64,000 bases of DNA from Smallanthus sonchifolius (taxonomy: Eukaryota; Streptophyta; Magnoliopsida; Asterales; Asteraceae), in the NCBI GenBank assembly GCA_023525975.1, contig JAKNSE010000038.1, positions 248,001-312,000 of the forward strand, in the 5' to 3' direction. Shown here one piece after another: positions 10,506 to 22,964 of the stretch. The notes below the pieces were generated by a model. The model saw nothing but the letters and a program-made list of their open reading frames with translations. It made no database searches and was not told the DNA's origin. Position numbers and translations under genes: made by a program. Numbering within the stretch: the stretch's first letter is position 1; every line of letters begins with the position of its first letter.

Positions 10506-12150
10506 ACTGCCAAAAACGTCATACATTTGAAGCATTTTACACATTTGTTCATGTTGATATACTAACAACCCTTTTGTAAAAATATCAGCTAATTGATCTT
10601 TAGAATCTGTTTTAACAGTTTTAATTAATCCACTTGAAATTCTCTCTAAAAAAAGATCAATTTCAAAATGCTTAGTCCAGTCATGAAAAACAGGATTAGC
10701 AGCTATAGATATGGTTACATTATTATCACAAAACAGTTGTATAGGTAAACTAACTGAAATTCCTAACTCTTTAAGTAAATTTCCTATCCAAATTACCTCA
10801 CAAGTTGCAGCACACATGGCTTGATATTCTGCCTCAGCTGTAGACCTCGACACTGTAGGTTGTGTTATGCTTTTCCAAAATACCAACGAACTGCCAAGAA
10901 AAACACAAAACCTAGTAACAGACCTTATGGACTCTAGACATTTGTCCCAATCAAAATCCACATAAGCTTTCAAATCTAACATATCATTTTTCTTAAAGAA
11001 AATACCTTTTTCTGGTGATTTTTTTAAATACTGCAATAAACACAGTGCAATATTTAAATACGAATTTTTGGCTTATGCGTATGCTGACTTAAAAAATGAA
11101 CAGAATAAGAAATATCAGGTCCGGTATGAGACAAGTATATCAACTTACCAACTAGTTTTTGATAACCAATGACGTTGGATAAAAGTTTTTTGTCTTTATT
11201 ACATTCATTCATTAAAACATAATTTTGTTCAATTGGCATATTAACAGGTTTGCACCCTAAAAGACCATATTCAGCAAGAAGATCCATACAATATTTTCTT
11301 TGAGACAAACATAATCCAGATTAAGTTTTAATTACTTCTATACCAAGAAAATATTTGAGCAAACCCAAGTCTTTAATCAAAAACTTAGTTTGTAAAAGAG
11401 TTTTAATATTTGAAATCTCAGACTTACAATTTCCTGTGATAATAATAATATCAACAACATACACAAGTAAAACCACGTACACAGAATTTTCAGATTTAAT
11501 AAACATGGAATGATCACATTTACTTTGAACAAATCCTAAGCCAGTTAATACACTCACAAGTTTTTCATTCCACATTCTTGTAGCATGTTTTAAACCATAC
11601 AACGATTTTACAAGTTTGCATACTTTTGTTTCATTTTTTGAAAAATAACCCTCGGCTAAAGTCATATAAACATTTTCAACATGTTCGCTATATAGAAACG
11701 CATTATTAATGTCAAGTTGATATAAAGACCAGTTTCTTTCGACAGGCAAACTAAGAACACACCTAATTGTTACCATTTTTACAACCGGTGAAAAGGTTTC
11801 ATAAAAATCAACTCCCTCTCGTTGATTATAACCTTTAGCCACTAACCTAGCTTTATGTCGCTCAATTTCACCATTTGATTTATATTTTACTTTAAACACC
11901 CATTTACATCCTATAGGTTTTCTACCTACAGGTAATTCAACTAACTCCCATGTGTTATTCCTATTAAGAGCTTCTATTTCTTCATTCATAGCCTTACCCA
12001 GTTAGTATCATTAACAGCCTCCTTATATGTTCTAGGCTCAATAATTTTATTTAACCCAGAAGCAAAACAAAAGTTTTCATATAACAGATTAGAGTAATTT
12101 ACTACTTTTCCTATGCTATATTTAACTTTCCCACTCACCACATAGTCTTA
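10506..12150 (-). pseudogene. Copia reverse transcriptase and RNase H (broken)
   Basis: Reverse transcriptase runs from the minus-strand ATG at 11989: the opening WELVELPVGRKPIGCKWVFK and the ARLVAKGYNQ block are typical of Copia. RNase H is at about 10506-11036, with SRSTAEAEYQAM and the IFTKGL end. Stops at about 11318 and 11050 split the frame. The catalytic box reads YVVDIIIITG, so the first Asp of the usual YVDD pair appears as Val (or a Val has been inserted); either way the enzyme should be inactive. The sequence upstream of the ATG is interrupted by the nested LTR-like insertion. Confidence 0.85.
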
Positions 12151-12249
12151 TAATTTTCTAGGTAACATAGTGATTTTGGTAGACCTCCTAAGCAGTGTAT
12201 GATCATTATTTTTAAAATCAGAACCCTCAGGGGACTTAGTCTCATCATT

Positions 12250-14668
12250 ATCACATCCACCCTACAGTTGGTTCTTATCACTGGGTATTCTCTTTAAAAT
12301 ACTCGTTTTATTAATCGAAACTACAGCGGAAGTCTTTCTAAAAACAATAAATTTTGTTACACATTATCATTAATAACTTTACCTCATGAATGCCTACACA
12401 CCAAATCCTAGTAGCACCGCCCCCTGGCCAAGATACGTCGACCACGAAGCTCACCTGCAAAACAATCTAACGTACACACAAAGTCAGCTACGCTAAGTGA
12501 GTTCTAATAGTTTAAGTTACATAAATACTATATCGCAACATTATTTAGTTATTTCCACATAGGACACCTCAGTCCTTAGCAAAATAGTTTTGTCATTTAT
12601 TGACATATAGATAACCCCTGTTATCTTACGATATCCCATAATAGTTTACCACCAAAGACTCTCCCCATAATTATAACCCAGTAAGTCTCACCGACAAGGA
12701 TCGAACTTACAACACCAATAACTCGTAATCTACCACACGTATTAACTCAAAAACCTGGTTGACACACCCAATCCTTAGAGATCGACTTAACCAGCCTTAA
12801 CCAAGACTCTCACAAGTCAACTGACACAACAATTGTAAACACCACATCATCATCCCGACACAACGGTCAATCTAACTCTACACACCACATTAATATCATC
12901 TACACACCACACCAATATCATCTCATGCACAATAATTATAACTCAACACGTGCATGCAATTTAAACATGTATATATACACACAAACACATACATCGTCAC
13001 ATGCACCCTCGTTAGGGTTACCCTCGTCAGGGCGTTCGACACACCCTGGCCTGCTGAATCATTGTCACCTTTGGTGACTTCCCAAAGGACTTTCTCCTTC
13101 ACAATCCCGTTTGCCATGTCACAGGGACAACGATGCAAACACACAACACAAGCATAAAACACATGACATCATATCTCATTTACATGACTAATTAACTAAG
13201 TCTCCACCCCACACATAGCCCTAGGATAATATATCCTACTCATACCCATAAGCGTTTAGCTTATATCCCGACTCACCCTGACTAACCCTTAACACGACAC
13301 ACGTTAAAAACTGTTTCACCCCTAGCTCACATAATCTCATACATGCCCCCATAGACCCTCTGACTCATTACTGAATGTTTTAGTTCATAAACACATCGGG
13401 TAAAAACCCAACACTCTTAACACGTTTAATATGTTAAACATCTCTTGTAAGTATGTATGATAGCCCCAAAAACAGTAAAACGTTTATAAGAAGGGGATTA
13501 GAAACTCACAGGTTACGCTGAATCCCAATCCTTGCTCTGCACCCCGACCACTTGCTCAAATCCCGAACCTGCCAAACGTACGATCACATGATAAGAATAC
13601 ATTCTACACTTACGTCGTAAAATGCCTAAAATATAAACCCCAACGCTGTCTCGTCAACTCGTCCTTTCTTTCCACGAAACCCTAGTTCCACGTGCTCACA
13701 CAAACAGGATCGTCCTCGACCTGTTTAGAAACCGAATACCCGAGCTGGGTCTCATGCATGCACATACGTGACCATGCAAACCCTAACCTGCGAGTGTACA
13801 CGTTATAGAACCGGTTTCCGTACACACATGCACACCATGCAAAGTGCACTTTAACTGTGCGTGACGTGTGAACTTGCATATGGTTATCATGCACGCACGT
13901 ATACTAGCCATGCAAGACATCCTCATTCTCCTCACCTTGACCAAAACCCTAATCAACTACACTTCCGTCACCGCCACCGGTGGACTTCACTCGAACCACC
14001 CTACACGTTGGAAACAACACTGCCATCGAACTCCACCGATCGCCGCCATAGGGCACCACCACCACAGCCGCCATCTCTGCCTTCTCGTCGCTTGCCATCC
14101 TTCCTCTCTCCCCGTATTCCTCTCGGCACTTGGCCGTCAGCCCCAAAGGGTCATCACAGCCCGTCGCACCACCACCGTGTACCCCGCATCTTGTCACGTA
14201 TAACTCGTAGCCATCACCGTCGTAGCCCCCTGCCATCCTCTCCGTTCTCCGCCTTCTGCCATACCCTACTACCACCTTAACCGGTCATCATCACAAGCCC
14301 CACCCCTCCCGTCATCCGCGGACAGGAACCTGAAAAACCTAATCGTATAAACACGTAAACGAATAGAAACCGGGATTTACCTTATCGTGTTCTTGGTCTC
14401 TGTTGTACGAACACCACTCGGAACCACCGTGGCCGCCCCGTCGTCGGACTTCTATCTCTTTGGCCGCTCTCCCTGCCGTCGCGCACCTAGGGTCAAGAGT
14501 GGCCCTAGGGTTTGCGCAAAAGTTGCATATAAACCTTCCGAGGTTTTGTTTCGGGTCCTTCCTCTTTCATCTAGCCCGTTTCCATCCCGGATAGTCTATG
14601 CCAATTAAAAGAGATTCAGTTCACTCATTAGCCCGAACCATTAGTTTACGAATTTCCGGGATGTTACA
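12250..14668 (-). mobile_element. LTR-like insertion (probable solo LTR of the TGTAACATCCC type) inside the Copia
   Basis: About 2.4 kb of non-Copia sequence separates Copia integrase from reverse transcriptase. Its right edge at 14668 reads, on the minus strand, TGTAACATCCCGG, the start shared with solo LTRs A and B. A TATA-like TTTATATG lies about 130 bases into it. The left edge is uncertain: I could not find a clean terminal CA or exact target duplication, only an imperfect AGATG/GGATG pair. The GC-rich right part (about 13860-14600) carries overlapping ORFs that look like chance. No protein domain seen. Confidence 0.6.
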
Positions 14669-14671
14669 CAT

Positions 14672-14719
14672 CTTCAGCCCCGCCAAGTTCAGTAACTTCA
14701 GCCCCGCCAAGTTCAGTAA
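14672..14719. repeat. 24-bp tandem duplication beside the LTR insertion
   Basis: CTTCAGCCCCGCCAAGTTCA plus GTAA occurs twice in a row in Copia sequence, four bases from the inserted LTR edge. Confidence 0.85.
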
Positions 14720-14852
14720 TAATTCTATCGGTCTGTTTTTCAACAGCCTCTTCATTACACTAGGCTGCTGAAACTGAAGGGTAGTGTCACTCAACACCCT
14801 CTCCTCATCATCGGGAATTTTCTCACCTGCAGATGTTGAAGTCTCAATTTTT

Positions 14853-16154
14853 TCATACAGATAAAAAAAAATTCAAATTGTTTAAAAAACTTTCAGAAGA
14901 TGAGTCCAACTCACACAAATCTTTATTATTCTTGAACGGGAAAACAGACTCATAAAATTTTACGTCCCTGGAAAAAATAATTTGTTTTTGATCAAAACTC
15001 CACAACTTGTAACCTTTCTTTTGATTTGAGTATCCCAAAAAACACATTTTTCTGCATGAGTTTCAAATTTATTTGTATTGTTCAAAACAGTGCTAAAACA
15101 AAGACAACCAAACATCCTAAGGTGAGTAAGAGAAGGCTTAAAACCATACACTAGCTCATAGGGGTATTTACCATTTAGCACAGACGAGGGAGTCCTGTTA
15201 ATAAGATAAGTGGCAATTAGAACACACTCAGACCTCCCCTGAAACAATAGAGCTCTAACAACATTTAATAAATGCTTATGTTTTCTTTCCACTATTCCAT
15301 TTTGCTGTGGGGTATAAACACAAGAGGTTTGATGATTGATTCCTTAAGAAGCACAAAATTCATTCATTTTATTATTAACAATTCAGTTCCATTGTCACTT
15401 CTAAAAGTTTTTACAGTTGACCCAAACTGATTCTTAATCAGACTTAAATTTTTTTGTATATTATAGAAAACCTCATCTTTGTGTTTTAATAGATACACCC
15501 ACATAGCTCTTGAGTAATCATCAACTATTGTTAAAAAATATTTAAAACCGTCTTTACTTTGAACTCTATATGGTCCCCATACATCTAGATGAACTAATTC
15601 TCCTAGAACTTTAGATTTATGATCACTCAGAGGAAATGGTGTTCTGTGTTGTTTATCTCTATGACAAGTTTCACATGGATAATCATTATTAGTAAGTTTC
15701 AAATTTAGACCGTCCTTTAGCACATTCAGAACTTGATCAGAAGGATGTCCTAGTCTAGCATGCCAAATATTTACCAAGTCAACACTACTGTAACACACCT
15801 TAACGGATTGAGAAATACCATCACAGAAATACAATCCATCACATTGATTACCAGTCCCGAGGATGTTCCTTGTGAGTAAATCATGAATATAGCAATTGTT
15901 TTCATCATATGATACTATTAGTTTACTATCTCTAGCCAGTTTGTACACAGAAACCAAATTAACACAATAACCAGGAACTAAAAAAACATCATACAAGATT
16001 ACTTTACTGTTCAACTTTATGTTCCCAATTTTTGTAACTACAGCACTAGTTCCATTTGGATGCTTAACTCTAATATTGAATTCAGAAACATCAATTTGAT
16101 TAATTAAACCAATATCAGATTTTATCATATGTTGATTTGCTCCTGAATCTATTA
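14853..16154 (-). pseudogene. Copia protease remnant and integrase (broken)
   Basis: On the minus strand the protease motif DSGANQHM sits at about 16128-16150, just after a TAG that ends the gag frame. The integrase HHCC finger is visible (WHARLGHPS then CETCH), followed by the first two catalytic Asp (LDVWGPY, FRSDNGTE) in the frame 16128-15364. The catalytic Glu (QNGIVERKH) lies in the next frame, 15292-14960, and a further frameshift near 15040 moves to 15047-14853. Interrupted, therefore inactive as it stands. Confidence 0.88.
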
Positions 16155-16155
16155 C

Positions 16156-17298
16156 CTAACCAGATTCATTAACAGATGACAAGCTATTGTTAAAACAAAA
16201 AAAAAACATTTTACTAAAAACATTTGCACAGAAAGGATCACAAACCCTACCTGCAACTTTAGAACTTTGAGCATCTTCATTTGTTTTTTCATTTAACAGA
16301 CCTAACAACTTAGAAATCTGATCAGAAGTCGTAAGAGTATTCACAATAGCAGAGGTAGAGACATCAGTTTTATTTCCCACAGAGTTATTAGACAGACCAG
16401 ATTTGGTTCCCTGATTAACCCTTTGCTTAAACCCTGGAGGATAGCCTACAATTTCAAAACACCTCTCGACAGTGTGTCCCAACTTATTATAGTGAGTACA
16501 TTTTAAATTTGGATTTGGTCCTCTATTAAATTTTTTCTTGTTATCAGGAAACTGATTTGATTTTGATACAAATCCAACAGGTTGAGACTGATTTCTAGAA
16601 GAATTTGAATTTCTACGGGATTCCTCCCTAGAAACAATAGAGAAGGCTTCTTTGACTGTAGGAAGAGGATCCCTTATTAGTAAATCGGTTCTAACCAGTT
16701 GATACACACTGTCCAAATCCATAAGAAACTGCATTAGTTTAATAAGGTGATTGACATTATTGAATTTATCAGCAGCTTGACAGTAACAAGTAGGAAGTTG
16801 CAATATTTTATCAAGTTGCTTCCACATGAGATTGAGTTTATGATAATATTCTGAAACAGTACTACCATTTTGTGTTAAGGAATTAATCTTTTGATACACA
16901 CTAAACACAACAGATCCATCAACTTTATCATTTGTCTCTTTTAACTCATTCCAAACCTCAGAAGCAAGACTAGAATAGACTTGACCCATGTACAAGTCAT
17001 CAGACAAAGAGTTTAGAATCCAAGTGATTACCACATAATTACATCTATCCCATTGTTTAGCTAGAACATTATTCTCAGTTGACCTAACACATGTACCATC
17101 AATAAATCCTGTCTTATTTTTAACTTGTAGGGCTAGTTTCATAGCATTAGACCATATAGAATAATTTTCAATTCCTTTTAGGTTTATGTTCATAATGGAC
17201 AGATTACTAGAGTCACTAGCATGAAGATATAATGGATCACTAGCATCTAATTTGCTAATAAGAGTTTCAGGAATAACAATGAGATCATCATCAACCAT
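16156..17298 (-). pseudogene. Copia gag (nucleocapsid finger altered)
   Basis: A 380-codon frame from the minus-strand ATG at 17298 (MVDDDLIVIPETLISKLDAS). The N-terminal part resembles plant Copia gag (ENYSIWSNAMKLAL, YYHKLNLMWKQLD). The CCHC finger reads CTHYNKLGHTVERC, so its second Cys is Tyr, followed by the usual FEIVGYPPGF. The frame stops by TAG directly before the protease, where a continuous gag-pol frame is expected. Confidence 0.88.
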
Positions 17299-17970
17299 TT
17301 TAAACAGCCAAGTGAGTCAAACAAGAATGATATCACACAATCGCACGCACAAGAAATACAGATAGAGACCAGAGCCATGTTTTCACACTACTATAGTGGT
17401 AGATCAAGGATTAGTCTCAACTGTAAATGCAATACACTCTCAAGATATCACACAAGTGATGCACACAAAAATACAGAGCAACAATATATAAAAGCAGAGA
17501 AAAATAGCAGACAGTATGCTCAGATAAGAACGAGGTATGTCTAGACACTTTAACAAATACAAAAAAAAACCAATACAAGTAGTAGTAAACAGGAACGATC
17601 TCACAAAGAACAACCACCCAAGTTAGGGCGGCGTTCCAAGCTTCCAGATCCTCAGCTTGTGACCTACATTTAGGGTCACACAGCCAAGGAAGAGAACAAT
17701 CAACAGACCCAGAACCAGGTAGCACCAGTCAGAAGACACAATTAGGGTTTTGATATTATGAAACCTTAGCTTTGAAATATACTCAGATTTGCGAGATCTC
17801 TACCGAATTACACCAGATCTGAGAGAATCTTCAAGATATATAGCCGCAACACTCGTAAATCACTAGATCTGACCGAGGGTTTCAAATCTAGCACCGTAAT
17901 CCTTCAACCGAAACTAAAATACTCAACGGATGTCAAGTAATAACCCAGGACAATCGATCAGAACCTTAGA
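17299..17970 (-). other. Copia 5' leader
   Basis: Untranslated region between primer site and gag start on the minus strand. The frame 17417-17725 has no recognisable domain and I do not treat it as a gene. Confidence 0.5.
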
Positions 17971-17983
17971 GGCTCTGATACTA
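17971..17983 (-). other. Copia primer binding site (tRNA-iMet)
   Basis: On the minus strand it reads TAGTATCAGAGCC directly after the 5' LTR, one base off the plant initiator tRNA-Met complement TGGTATCAGAGC. Confidence 0.85.
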
Positions 17984-18475
17984 TGTCAAAAACATGGTAT
18001 CAAATTCTTATTCACTCAAGCACAATCAACTACTACAGAATAAGAACTGTAAAGAAATACCAAACAATACAACTCCAGAAATAAGATCATCAATGAGATA
18101 AACCTAAGCAACGAAACAACTCTCAAGATATCAAAAATACACTGCTGAATCACACGGATTTCATCCTTACGATGAAACCCTAGTAGGAAAGAAAAAAATA
18201 CAGAGAGAAAACAAGTAGAGTGGAAGCCGCTAATAGAGAGAAAATGAAACCCCAAAACTCTTAACACCCTCAATCCAATCATATATATGAGAATGCATCG
18301 GTAAACATTTAACCCTCAAAGCTAGCTTTAATCTTCCGGATCCTTTTTTAACCTTCAGCCCAACTGCTTAGACTCCAGCCCATTAAGCCTAATACCTAAC
18401 AAAGAATAAAACAACTTTATTAGAAATACAAGAAAGAATAAATTGACAGGGGAATTAACACTACTAATTTCAACA
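17984..18475 (-). repeat. Copia 5' LTR
   Basis: 492 bases from TGTCAAAAACATGG to TTTCAACA on the plus strand, followed by the target duplication CCCAC. Confidence 0.92.
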
Positions 18476-18588
18476 CCCACCAACTTTCCTATATTATTTG
18501 GCTAGAAGTTTAGAACGACTTTGTTTTTATCTCTCTCCTTAAATATCATGTCTTGTTTTACCATACATCAATAATAATATTAGAAAAA

Positions 18589-19162
18589 AGAGTAAACTGT
18601 CATTTTCGTCCCTGTGGTTTGGTCAAAATTGTCACTTTCATCCAATAGTTTGTTTTTTTGTATGTGGGTCCTCATGGTTTTAAAATATTGTCATTTTCAT
18701 CCTCGTGGTTTTAAAATATTGCCACTTTCATCCAGTCAGCTAACACCGTCCGTTTTTCTCAGTTAAATGAGGGGTATTTCAGTCCTTTTACTTATTTGTT
18801 TTATTTTTTCATCTTTTTTACTCTCACTTTTTAATCATCCCCAATTTAACCTCTAATTTAATCATCCACCTGCTGGCCTTCTTCCTCTTTTCCTGACCAG
18901 TTTCCGACGAGCACCACTGGAACACCTCCGTCGCTTGTTTCTATGATTAAAAAGTGAGAGTAAAAAAGATGAAGAAATAAAACAAATATGTAAAAGGACT
19001 GAAATACCCCTCATTTAATTGAGAAAAACGGACGGTGTTAGCTGACTGGATGAAAGTGGCAATATTTTAAAACCACGAGGACCCAGATACAAAAAAAACA
19101 AACTATTGGATGAAAGTGACAATTTTGACCAAACCACAGGGACGAAAATGACAGTTTACTCT
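18589..19162. mobile_element. MULE-like foldback element with long terminal inverted repeats
   Basis: The left end AGAGTAAACTGTCATTTTCG is repeated inverted at the right end, and complementarity runs about 250 bases through the CATCTTTTTTACTCTCACTT block. Direct repeats AGAAAAA lie at 18582-18588 and 19163-19169, so the target duplication is at least 7 bases. Long inverted repeats with a 7 to 9 base duplication fit non-autonomous Mutator-like elements; the class is inferred. No transposase. Confidence 0.82.
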
Positions 19163-19298
19163 AGAAAAAATATCTTTATAGTTATGATCTACTTTTTGTT
19201 AAAATTTAAAATTCCTTTTTTCTTTTTATTTTTGCTACTCCAATTTTCCTCGTTGTGTATATTGGGCCACTGAGTGTATTTGGGTCTTGGATCTTTGG

Positions 19299-19661
19299 TG
19301 TTGGGCCAGACACATACAAGACTAGTGTATCCAGCTTTGTCTTCCGTAAATAAAGTGCCACTGCTCAGCCTCCCCCCTCTCAGCCTTGCGCAAGTTTAGG
19401 GTTTTCTCTCCTCCGTCGATTTTGCCAATGTCTCAAAGAAGGAATGTTGCCCCTGATTAGTTTGTTCGAATCTCCGGTTGTCCTTGATGAAATTCTTGCT
19501 ATCCTTCCATATTTTTGTGCGTGATTAGTGTCCTGCTTCAAGAGAAACAAGAACAATAAAAATGTAGTCTTATAACTCTGTTCGTCTATTTCTGATTGTA
19601 ATCGAACCGATTGGTTCTTGTTTCTAGTTAAACTGTTTCTGATATGATACCATTTTTGACA
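19299..19661 (+). repeat. Copia-type 5' LTR fragment
   Basis: The sequence reads TGTTGGGCC to TTTTTGACA and is followed immediately by a perfect tRNA-iMet primer site, so it is the downstream end of a 5' LTR. The left boundary is uncertain and could be up to 100 bases earlier. The matching 3' LTR and coding region are not in the window, so the element is truncated. Confidence 0.65.
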
Positions 19662-19673
19662 TGGTATCAGAGC
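19662..19673 (+). other. Primer binding site (tRNA-iMet) of a truncated Copia
   Basis: TGGTATCAGAGC, perfect match to the plant initiator tRNA-Met 3' end complement, adjoining an LTR end. Confidence 0.85.
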
Positions 19674-20734
19674 TGTAAGGCTCTTGATTTGTTGTTCCTT
19701 TCGATTGATCTGGGTAGTCTTTCGATTTTAGGATTCTTGGCTAATTCGAAGTCTTCCGCTATCAAAATAGTGTTAAAACTAGGATTCTGAGTTGTTATCT
19801 GTTTACGGTTAGAAACTCTAGATCTGTTGGTGAGGCTTGTTCGATGAGTAAGGTTCGTTTGTCGGGTTTCTACACCTGGCTCTCGTTCATTCTAGACATT
19901 CGTTGGTTTCCAGATCTTGGGGTCTGAGGGTTGTACGGTGATTTCAGCCGATTCATGTTTTGATCTGTTTCATTCGATGATTGATGTTATTTGTGTTGTC
20001 GGTGTTGTCTGAAGATGTCCTTAGTTCTTGGTTTCAATCTGTTTAGAGTGAGGTCTTAGGCATTATCATGTATTATCATTGCGCCCGGACCAGTGGGGTA
20101 TTATCTTGGCTGCCGGGGATCAAGACTCAGGAGTCTAGTGTTCGTTCGTGAAGTCAAAGGTTTGGTTCATCGTAGCAAACTGCACCAAGGATTTGTTGAA
20201 TTTTAAATCTTCCAAGACAATCACTGTAAGGTTTTCATTATCCTTCCTAACTCGTACAATATAAATTGCTTGTCATTTGATACTTGACTACCGGAAGGTT
20301 TTACTATTCTAAATTCTATGTTTTCTGGAAGGTGTTGTTGCTTGAATACTTGATTGGATGGCTTTAGTAGCCTGAATATGTGATTAGTTCTTGGTGGCGG
20401 CTTTAGTAGCCTGAATATGTGATTAGTTCTTGGTGATTTATGCTTAAAAATCCTAGTTCTTTTATGTCTTGTGTTCATCTTGTTCTGAACTCCGTCTCTG
20501 TCTTAAGTTTTTTGTGCTATATGTGAAAGTCCATTTTTCTTAAGCTTAGAAAATGTTGTTTCATGTCATATTGGAAAAGGATGAATGAGTAAGTTTGTTG
20601 GTTCTGCTATATCTGTCTAAAACATAAACTTCTTTCATATGCACATATGCTAGTTAGTTAGCAAGTTATACTGGTCTCCTAATTGTTGTTATTTTCTTGA
20701 TTACTTAACAACATAGAAATTTTTGCTATATATG
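19674..20734 (+). other. Noncoding internal remnant of truncated Copia and adjoining DNA
   Basis: No gag or pol frame can be seen after the primer site. A 37-base unit containing AGCCTGAATATGTGATTAGT is directly repeated at 20360-20396 and 20399-20435. The boundary with the LINE relic is near 20730. Confidence 0.45.
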
Positions 20735-20879
20735 GTTTTCCTCGGCAGTACAGGGATCATTCCTCCAAGAAAGCGTCCAACAAACCAAGCCACTAAATAA
20801 CTTCAGGCGATCAGTAATAGTAGTAGTCTTCGACATTTCCAGTGAAAATAGGTTTGGAAATCTGGAGGCTAGGGGAACC
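20735..20879 (-). pseudogene. LINE ORF2 fragment, downstream part
   Basis: On the minus strand the frame reads VPLASRFPNLFSL, the block that follows the reverse transcriptase in plant LINE ORF2, and then SWRNDP. It is in frame with 22970-23795 once the intervening solo LTR and one GAACC copy are ignored, which shows both pieces are one element. Confidence 0.75.
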
Positions 20880-22964
20880 CGTAACATCCCGAGTTTTTAG
20901 AACCCGAAATAGTACACGAGAAGAAGTAGAAACAAAGAGAAGGGAACGGGTCTTGGGCTTGGGGTGTATGGGCCGAAAAGGGCAAGGATTTGGGCCCTTA
21001 TAAGCCTCTAGACCAGCCCCAAACCCTCATTTCCATCACCATTTTCGTTTTCTAGAGAGAGAAAGTGGGAGAGAGTCTAGAGAGAGAAAGTCCCGGTTTT
21101 CGGATTCGAGCTTCAAGGATCGTTAGCAAGAGTCTCTAGAGTGTTTAGCAACGAAAGAGAAGCGATTTCAGGTAACCATTCGTTCCAGATCTGAGTTTTT
21201 GTAAAAGTTGGGTTTTGAAGTAAAAACGAGTAAATGTTAGATTTTTACGTATGAAAATGGAAAAAAAGCTTAGATCTAGACTCTTGGATGGAAAACGAAA
21301 GTTTTGGACGTAAAAAGTTCGAGTCTTGATCTAATCCAGACCTAGCCGCCATGTTCATGCAAACTTAGGGTTTTTAGTGGGGAAGAAGAGCCCGCAGGCG
21401 AACTTGTTAAGTTCGTCGGGCAAGGAACAAGCGAACATGTCAAGTTCGCTTAATAAGTTCGCTGAATGGTGTCTAGCGAGTTTAACAAGTTCGCTTGGTA
21501 AGTTCGCTAGGTATAACTTAGCCAACACAACTTAGTAAGTTCGCCTGGTAAGCTCGCTGAGTCCCTTAGAGGCGAACTTGCCTTATGATCGCCTGGTCAG
21601 AATAGTGAAACCGTTCGGTGTCGGGTTGAGTCTGATATGTGTTGAATTGTTATGATTGTTCAGATTGTGTGAGATCCAAGTAGATGTTTGGATCTTTTCG
21701 CCTGCTTTAGGGGTGGTGTGCATACTTAGTGTAAAGCATTTATTATATTTTATATATTATAAATAGAAGTGAAAAGCTACGTTCCAGTGTAAAGTTTAAA
21801 AGAAGCAAATATACGTTTTGAGTAAATTATAGCTATATTATGACAAGAGTTTACTATATTTTCATATACATAAACAAATGCATAATATACGTGCTAGTAT
21901 GTTTTCAGTAAAGCAAGATATATTATTATGGCAAGCGTTTACTATATTTTCAAATACATAAACAAAGGCATGACATATGTGTCAAACTATGTTCAGTAAA
22001 GCAAAGATATGTTATGACGAGCGTTTATTATATTTCATACATAAACAAAGGCATATTATATGTTAAGTTTTTGATCAAGGGAAAGCTATGTAACGAAAGT
22101 AAAGATAGTTCCTACGGGAATGTGTACCAAATTGTAAAGGTCATTTGGACCGATGTTACTTGTACAAGATGTCAGATATGGGTTAAGCCCGTTAGTAAGA
22201 ACCTTTATGGTTCGCTAACGGTCGTACAACTGGGATGAGTGACGGTGGTTGCTCGGGAGAACCAAGCAACTCCCCTTAGCGGTTAAGCCGTATTATTGGT
22301 TTATGGTGTAAGCCATGAGGCTAATGATCGAACAGAGGAATTGACGGTAAAGCGGTATTGTCGGTTCATGGTGCTAGCTATGGGGGCATTGGCCGGGTAA
22401 AGTGGTATTATCGGTTTATGGTGTAAGACATGAAGGCAATGACCGGACAGAGGAATTGCTGGTAAAGCAGTTCCTGTCGGTTCATGGCCGTGTCCATGAG
22501 GGCAGTACATGGTAAAGGAATTGACGGTTTATTATAAGTTTTAAACTGATTTGAAAAGTAAAGTATGTAAAATTTTGCTTTAAGGGAAGTATGTATGTAT
22601 TATTAAATTTTTTGTATAATTGATTTAAAGTAAACGTTAGAACTCACTCAGCGTTGCTGATTTTTAGTATGCATATCAGTTAAGTGTAGGTGGCAGTTGA
22701 CGGATGTGGATGCATGGCTTGGCGAGAGGAGTTATCCAAAGATCAGTGTCTGGCATCCCGTTTATGTTTATGTTTATGTTTCAGTGTTTAATACAAGTTT
22801 CAATTCGTATCAGACAAGCTATGTTTAAACATGTTATGTATATCCGCTGCGTATGTTAAAGTTTTAAATCGTTTCCGCTGCTAGTGATGAATGTTTTATG
22901 TTTAAGTGCTATTTGTTGATTAGTAAATCCAATAAGTGAGGCCTCCCTGGTTTGGGGCCTTACA
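20880..22964 (+). mobile_element. Solo LTR A (TGTAACATCCC type), inserted in the LINE
   Basis: 2085 bases from CGTAACATCCCGAG (first T changed to C) to GGGGCCTTACA, flanked by GAACC at 20875-20879 and 22965-22969. No internal region, so a solo LTR left by recombination between LTRs. TATA-like TTATAAG at about 20999. It carries short dyads of the GCGAACTTGTTAAGTTCG type at about 21390-21600 and a run of hairpins at about 22140-22520. Its last 45 bases (AATAAGTGAGGCCTCCC and following) match solo LTR B and, inverted, the LTR at 58749. Confidence 0.93.
21385..21600 (+). repeat. GCGAAC...GTTCGC dyads in solo LTR A
   Basis: Several short self-complementary units: GGCGAACTTGTTAAGTTCGT, AGCGAACATGTCAAGTTCGC, AGCGAGTTTAACAAGTTCGC, plus single arms. 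They lie about 390 to 600 bases after the TATA-like box, so probably in the transcribed leader. Confidence 0.75.

Larger units (their letters stand above)
10008..18475 (-). mobile_element. Ty1/Copia retrotransposon, minus strand, with nested LTR-like insertion
   Basis: LTRs lie at 10008-10491 and 17984-18475, and the element is flanked by the direct repeat CCCAC at 10003-10007 and 18476-18480. On the minus strand the order is 5'LTR, tRNA-iMet primer site, gag, protease, integrase, reverse transcriptase, RNase H, polypurine tract, 3'LTR, the Copia order. The 3' LTR begins CG instead of TG on the plus strand. Coding is broken by several stops and at least one frameshift, and by an insertion at about 12250-14668. 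The element lies 640 bases past the ARF stop codon. Confidence 0.93.

Noticed and set aside
13861..14608. Overlapping GC-rich ORFs on both strands, one 139 codons
   Set aside because: They lie in the LTR-like insertion, overlap in several frames, and show no domain; base composition explains the openness.
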